Positions 6,520 to 8,807 of a stretch of 8,807 nt of DNA are shown here, piece after piece. Under the pieces are notes generated by a model. The model saw nothing but the letters and a program-made list of their open reading frames with translations. It ran no database searches and was not told the DNA's origin. Numbering within the stretch: position 1 is the first letter of the stretch; each line of letters begins with the position of its first letter. Origin of the DNA: JBEKHI01 sp050012355 (GTDB lineage Bacteria; Actinomycetota; Actinomycetes; Streptosporangiales; Streptosporangiaceae); assembly GCA_050012355.1 (NCBI GenBank), contig JBEKHI010000404.1, forward strand, positions 1 to 8,807. The letters run 5' to 3'. A program made the position numbers and the translations under genes.

Positions 6520-7396
6520 TAACCAGCGTCGCGAAAGGCGAGCTTCGCGCCCGCCTGGAAACGGGTCTGAACACCTAGTTCGTCCAGCAGCGCGGCGACC
6601 CGGCGCTGGACCGTCCGCTGGCTGACGCCCAGGTGCCGGGCGCTCGCCGTATCGGTGAGCCCGGCGAGCAGCAGGGAAATCAGCTGCTGGTCGGCGGCCG
6701 ACTGGTCGGTTTGGGCTGACGGAAGCGGGAGCGCCCGGCTCCAGAGGCTCTCGAAGAACTCCGACAGCGCCCCGAGCAGCGCCGACGGGTGCACGACGAT
6801 GAGCAAGTCCTCCTGCGGCAGCATGGCGAGTCTGCGGTCCACGAGATAAAGGCGCATCGGCACGCTCGGCAGCACGCGAACCTGCTGCCCCGCCCGCATG
6901 AGTTCTCCGATGTCCGCACCGAGGGCGGCGCTGTCGTAGATCGCTCGGCGGGTGACGCCGCCGGGCAGTGGGCGCTGGCCCCCAACGGACGCCGCCTCGT
7001 CAAGGGACCGGACCTGCTCGCGGACGCCCGCCCTGATCTGCTCGATCCGCCGCAGCACGGCGGTCCTTCCGGTCACCGCCTCGATTACCGTGCCTGGCTC
7101 CAGATCGGGCGCCGCCCGGTGCCGGTGGTAGGCCACCGTCAGCTCGGTCACCCGCTCGCGGGCAGCCCGGAACTCCTGCTCCAGGTCGGCCAGCCGCCCG
7201 CCGAGCGCCTCGCCCGGCGGCAGCGCCAGGTAACGAGGCGGCTCACCAGGCAGCCTCTCCGCCAGCCCGCGCACCGTAAGCTCCGCCAGCGTCGTTTCCA
7301 GAGCCGGTCCACCGCGACATGCGGATAACTCAGCAGCAGCTCATAGGCCGCTTCCTCCGCCTCATCGATCCCGAGCGCGCGGAGGAAATCAGGCAT
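6519..7396 (-). pseudogene. TrmB/LuxR-type transcriptional regulator with a frame break in its N-terminal winged helix
   Basis: Two minus-strand frames form one regulator paralogous to the gene upstream. Frame one, from the ATG at 7396, gives MPDFLRALGIDEAEEAAYELLL, the start of a TrmB-like winged helix. Frame two gives LAELTVRGLAERLPGEPPRY and everything after it. They join near 7295-7303, where one base is missing relative to a continuous reading. Compared with the paralogue, about six residues around the winged-helix middle are also absent, so a deletion of about 19 bp is another reading. The rest is intact: a coiled-coil-like RLADLEQEFRAARERVTEL, a middle domain with VRVLPSVPMRLYLVDRRLAMLP, and a C-terminal LuxR-type HTH (LTDTASARHLGVSQRTVQRR) ending RFQAGAKLAF. 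If unbroken it would be about 292 residues. The start overlaps the upstream stop by 8 bp. An alternative is a short protein from the GTG at 7274, lacking the winged helix. Confidence 0.72.
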
Positions 7397-8405
7397 CCGC
7401 GGATCCCGGTTCCGGCTGCAGCCAGCCACGACGAACGGCCTGGTAACCAGCCTGGAAGCGGGAGACGGAGTCGAGCCGTCCCATCAGCGCGTTCAGATGG
7501 CGGTGCACGGTCTGCCGGTGCCAGCCAAGATGCTCGGCGATCGTGTCTTCGGTATGCCCCGCGGTCAGCAGCGTCAGCAGGGCTCGCTCGGTGGCCGTGG
7601 GCGCGCCCACGGCCGGCGTACGTTCCTGATCCGCCCACAGCCGCAGCGGCAGCGCCTGTTCCCAGTACGCCTCGAACATCGCGGACAGCGCGTCATACAG
7701 CGCCGAACCCCGGACGATCAGCCAGGCGCTGAGGTCGTCCGGGCTGCGCAGCGGCAGCATCGCGAGTGGCTCATCGGTCAGGAAGAGCTTCATCGGGATG
7801 TCGCCCACCCGGAAGATCTCACCGACCGCCGCGGAACGCTCGAGATCGCGGATCCGGCCTGGCTCGATCACGGCGCGACGATCGTAGAGCACCCGGAACT
7901 GGATACCGCGCGCGATGTGCTTGAGCTCGACGTGGTCACTGCTTTCCCAGTCGTTAGGGCGCACGTAGGGCGGCCCGTCGAAAGCCCTGAACTCACGCTT
8001 GGTCCCGGCGTGCAATCGCTCATACCATTCCACGGCGGCCGCTGCCCCGTGGCAGACCTCTACCAGCGCCGCCGGGTCACCCACCGCCGCCTGCCGGAAC
8101 CGGGCCGTCAGCTCGGTGAGACGGCTCCGGGCCGCCGCGAGTTCCCGTCCTCGTTCGGCGATCAGGTCCGCGAGCGCCTCGTCAGCTGGCGCCACCGTGT
8201 AGCTACGAGGTTCACCGGGCAACCGGGCCACGAGGCCGCGCCGCTCCAGACGGCCGACGAGCGCGCCGGCGTCCGGGAACAACTCACCAGCTTCGGCGAG
8301 GGTGAAGGCCGATCGGGTCAGCAGCAGTTCGTACAGCCGCTGCTCGGCCGCTGACAACCCCAGCATTTGCAGGCCATCCGCAGATTTGGATGGATCTACA
8401 TGCAC
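7389..8405 (-). CDS. TrmB/LuxR-type transcriptional regulator (two HTH domains)
   Basis: This 338-residue regulator has an N-terminal TrmB-like winged helix (MLGLSAAEQRLYELLL through RLERRGLVARLPGEPRSY) and a helical linker (ELAAARSRLTELTARF). A middle domain with HIARGIQFRVLYDRRAV and IPMKLFLTDEPLAMLP resembles the effector or PLD-like domain of such regulators. The C-terminal LuxR-type HTH is GHTEDTIAEHLGWHRQTVHRHL (about 283-304). Proteins of this build are common in actinomycetes and their ligands are mostly unknown. I chose the GTG at 8405 because a TAAAGT -10 element ends 7 nt before it, as in leaderless transcripts. An ATG at 8459 (18 residues longer) and an ATG at 8366 (13 shorter) are alternatives. 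The gene heads the minus-strand series and probably controls itself and the exporter (inference). It is divergent from the secreted-protein gene. Confidence 0.85.
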   Translation of the reverse strand: MHVDPSKSADGLQMLGLSAAEQRLYELLLTRSAFTLAEAGELFPDAGALVGRLERRGLVARLPGEPRSYTVAPADEALADLIAERGRELAAARSRLTELTARFRQAAVGDPAALVEVCHGAAAAVEWYERLHAGTKREFRAFDGPPYVRPNDWESSDHVELKHIARGIQFRVLYDRRAVIEPGRIRDLERSAAVGEIFRVGDIPMKLFLTDEPLAMLPLRSPDDLSAWLIVRGSALYDALSAMFEAYWEQALPLRLWADQERTPAVGAPTATERALLTLLTAGHTEDTIAEHLGWHRQTVHRHLNALMGRLDSVSRFQAGYQAVRRGWLQPEPGSADA

Positions 8406-8437
8406 GCGACGAACTTTACGCCACTGACGTAAACGTC
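8403..8437 (-). promoter_or_regulatory. Candidate leaderless promoter overlapped by two inverted repeats
   Basis: On the minus strand TAAAGT (8418-8413) is followed by 7 nt and then GTG (8405-8403), the spacing of leaderless actinobacterial promoters. A 6-bp inverted repeat, TTTACG/CGTAAA (8415-8420 and 8428-8433), covers the -10. A second one, GACGT-AA-ACGTC (8426-8437), overlaps it upstream. A protein bound here would block the promoter, which fits autoregulation or regulation by the neighbouring paralogue. The -35 is not recognisable. Confidence 0.5.
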
Positions 8438-8439
8438 CC

Positions 8440-8469
8440 TTGACCAGACCTACCGACATTTCGGATCAT
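8440..8469 (+). promoter_or_regulatory. Candidate promoter for the secreted-protein gene
   Basis: TTGACC (8440-8445) and GATCAT (8464-8469) are separated by 18 bp and lie about 60 bp before the TTG start. The -35 is good and the -10 is weak (4 of 6 consensus bases). It lies next to the inverted repeats of the divergent regulator promoter, so both genes could respond to the same bound protein. Confidence 0.35.
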
Positions 8470-8531
8470 CAGCCACATTGCGCCCACACGGGCTGGCTGT
8501 GCGCCGACCCGGCGAAGAGATCGGTGGTCAA

Positions 8532-8807
8532 TTGCAGCACCACAGAGTCCTACGGAGATCCGCACTAGCGGCCGGTGCCGTGCTCAGCGCGGCGCTGGCG
8601 ATGGCCGGCCTGACCACCGGCGTCGCCAGCGCCGCGACGCAGCGGGTGAGCACCTCGGCCAACATCGTGCCGAACGTCGCACCAGTGACGAGCGGCACGA
8701 TCAGCGACGTCTGTTCCGCTCCTAAGCAGAAAGGTGTAGCGAGCTGCCTGGCACTCCGGGTCAGCAAGGGCCGGACCGGGTACGGCGTCCGGGACACCAC
8801 CTCGACC
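8532..8807 (+). CDS. Secreted protein, probable serine peptidase propeptide, 3' partial
   Basis: The first 92 residues of a gene that runs out of the window. The N-terminus is a clear Sec signal peptide: basic QHHRVLRR, then a hydrophobic stretch LAAGAVLSAALAMAGLTTG and a cleavage site after ASA (about residue 34). The mature part has two cysteines 11 residues apart (C61 and C72) in SDVCSAPKQKGVASCLALRV, followed by a G-rich YGVRD region. This 'C...G.A.CLALR' pattern resembles the start of the pro-region of actinobacterial secreted subtilisin- or sedolisin-like peptidases. That assignment rests on recalled family pattern, since no catalytic residue is visible. The TTG start is chosen because it gives a normal signal peptide, with GGTGG a few bases upstream. 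A GTG at 8499 is a weaker alternative that would add 11 residues. Secretion is well supported; peptidase identity is tentative. Confidence 0.75.
   Translation, partial: MQHHRVLRRSALAAGAVLSAALAMAGLTTGVASAATQRVSTSANIVPNVAPVTSGTISDVCSAPKQKGVASCLALRVSKGRTGYGVRDTTST

Noticed and set aside
7497..8354. Plus-strand open frame of 285 codons opposite the first regulator
   Set aside because: The translation is R/G/P/E-rich with no domain pattern, and the minus strand has both HTH domains.
8482..8493. GCCC-ACAC-GGGC hairpin as a terminator
   Set aside because: The stem is only 4 bp, no gene ends nearby and there is no T-tract; it lies in a divergent promoter region.
8528..8800. Minus-strand open frame opposite the secreted-protein gene
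   Set aside because: The plus-strand frame has a textbook signal peptide and continues to the window end; the minus frame has no such pattern.

Overview
The window reads as chromosome from a high-GC actinobacterium. Base composition looks about 70% G+C by eye, GTG and TTG starts are frequent, and the gene families (AfsR/SARP-type regulator with an ATPase module, DrrA/DrrB-type exporter, TrmB/LuxR-type regulators) are typical of streptomycete-like actinomycetes. I cannot name the genus from the sequence.

Layout from left to right: (1) the 3' end of a small HdeD-family membrane protein (+). (2) A convergent FAD-dependent group A monooxygenase (-), intact in sequence but split into two frames by a run of seven G; its stop codon overlaps the HdeD stop inside one CTAG. 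(3) After a short divergent spacer with GACCT/AGGT repeats, a 1023-residue SARP-type regulator (+) with DNA-binding, BTAD, NB-ARC-like ATPase and TPR-like parts. (4) Convergent with it, 7 bp away, a minus-strand series read from right to left: two paralogous TrmB/LuxR-type regulators (the second has a frame break in its N-terminal winged helix), then a DrrA-like ABC ATPase, then a DrrB-like permease. Stop/start overlaps of 8 bp (regulators) and 4 bp (ATPase/permease) suggest co-transcription. A 13-bp direct repeat flanking a near-palindrome sits in the 53-bp gap before the ATPase gene. (5) A 126-bp divergent spacer with a candidate leaderless promoter under two overlapping inverted repeats. 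(6) The start of a secreted protein (+), probably the propeptide of a serine peptidase, cut by the window end.

As a working picture (inference), this is a regulated export or detoxification locus. The two-subunit ABC exporter would remove a hydrophobic compound, the monooxygenase may modify a small molecule, and the SARP-ATPase plus the two TrmB/LuxR regulators would control expression. No biosynthetic core enzymes are visible, so this looks more like a resistance or regulatory module than a full biosynthetic cluster. I see no wholly new system. The points most worth checking are the two frame breaks, the repeat-palindrome site before the exporter, and the tandem regulator pair. I saw no tRNA, rRNA, CRISPR array or insertion sequence, and no gene-free stretch longer than 300 bases.
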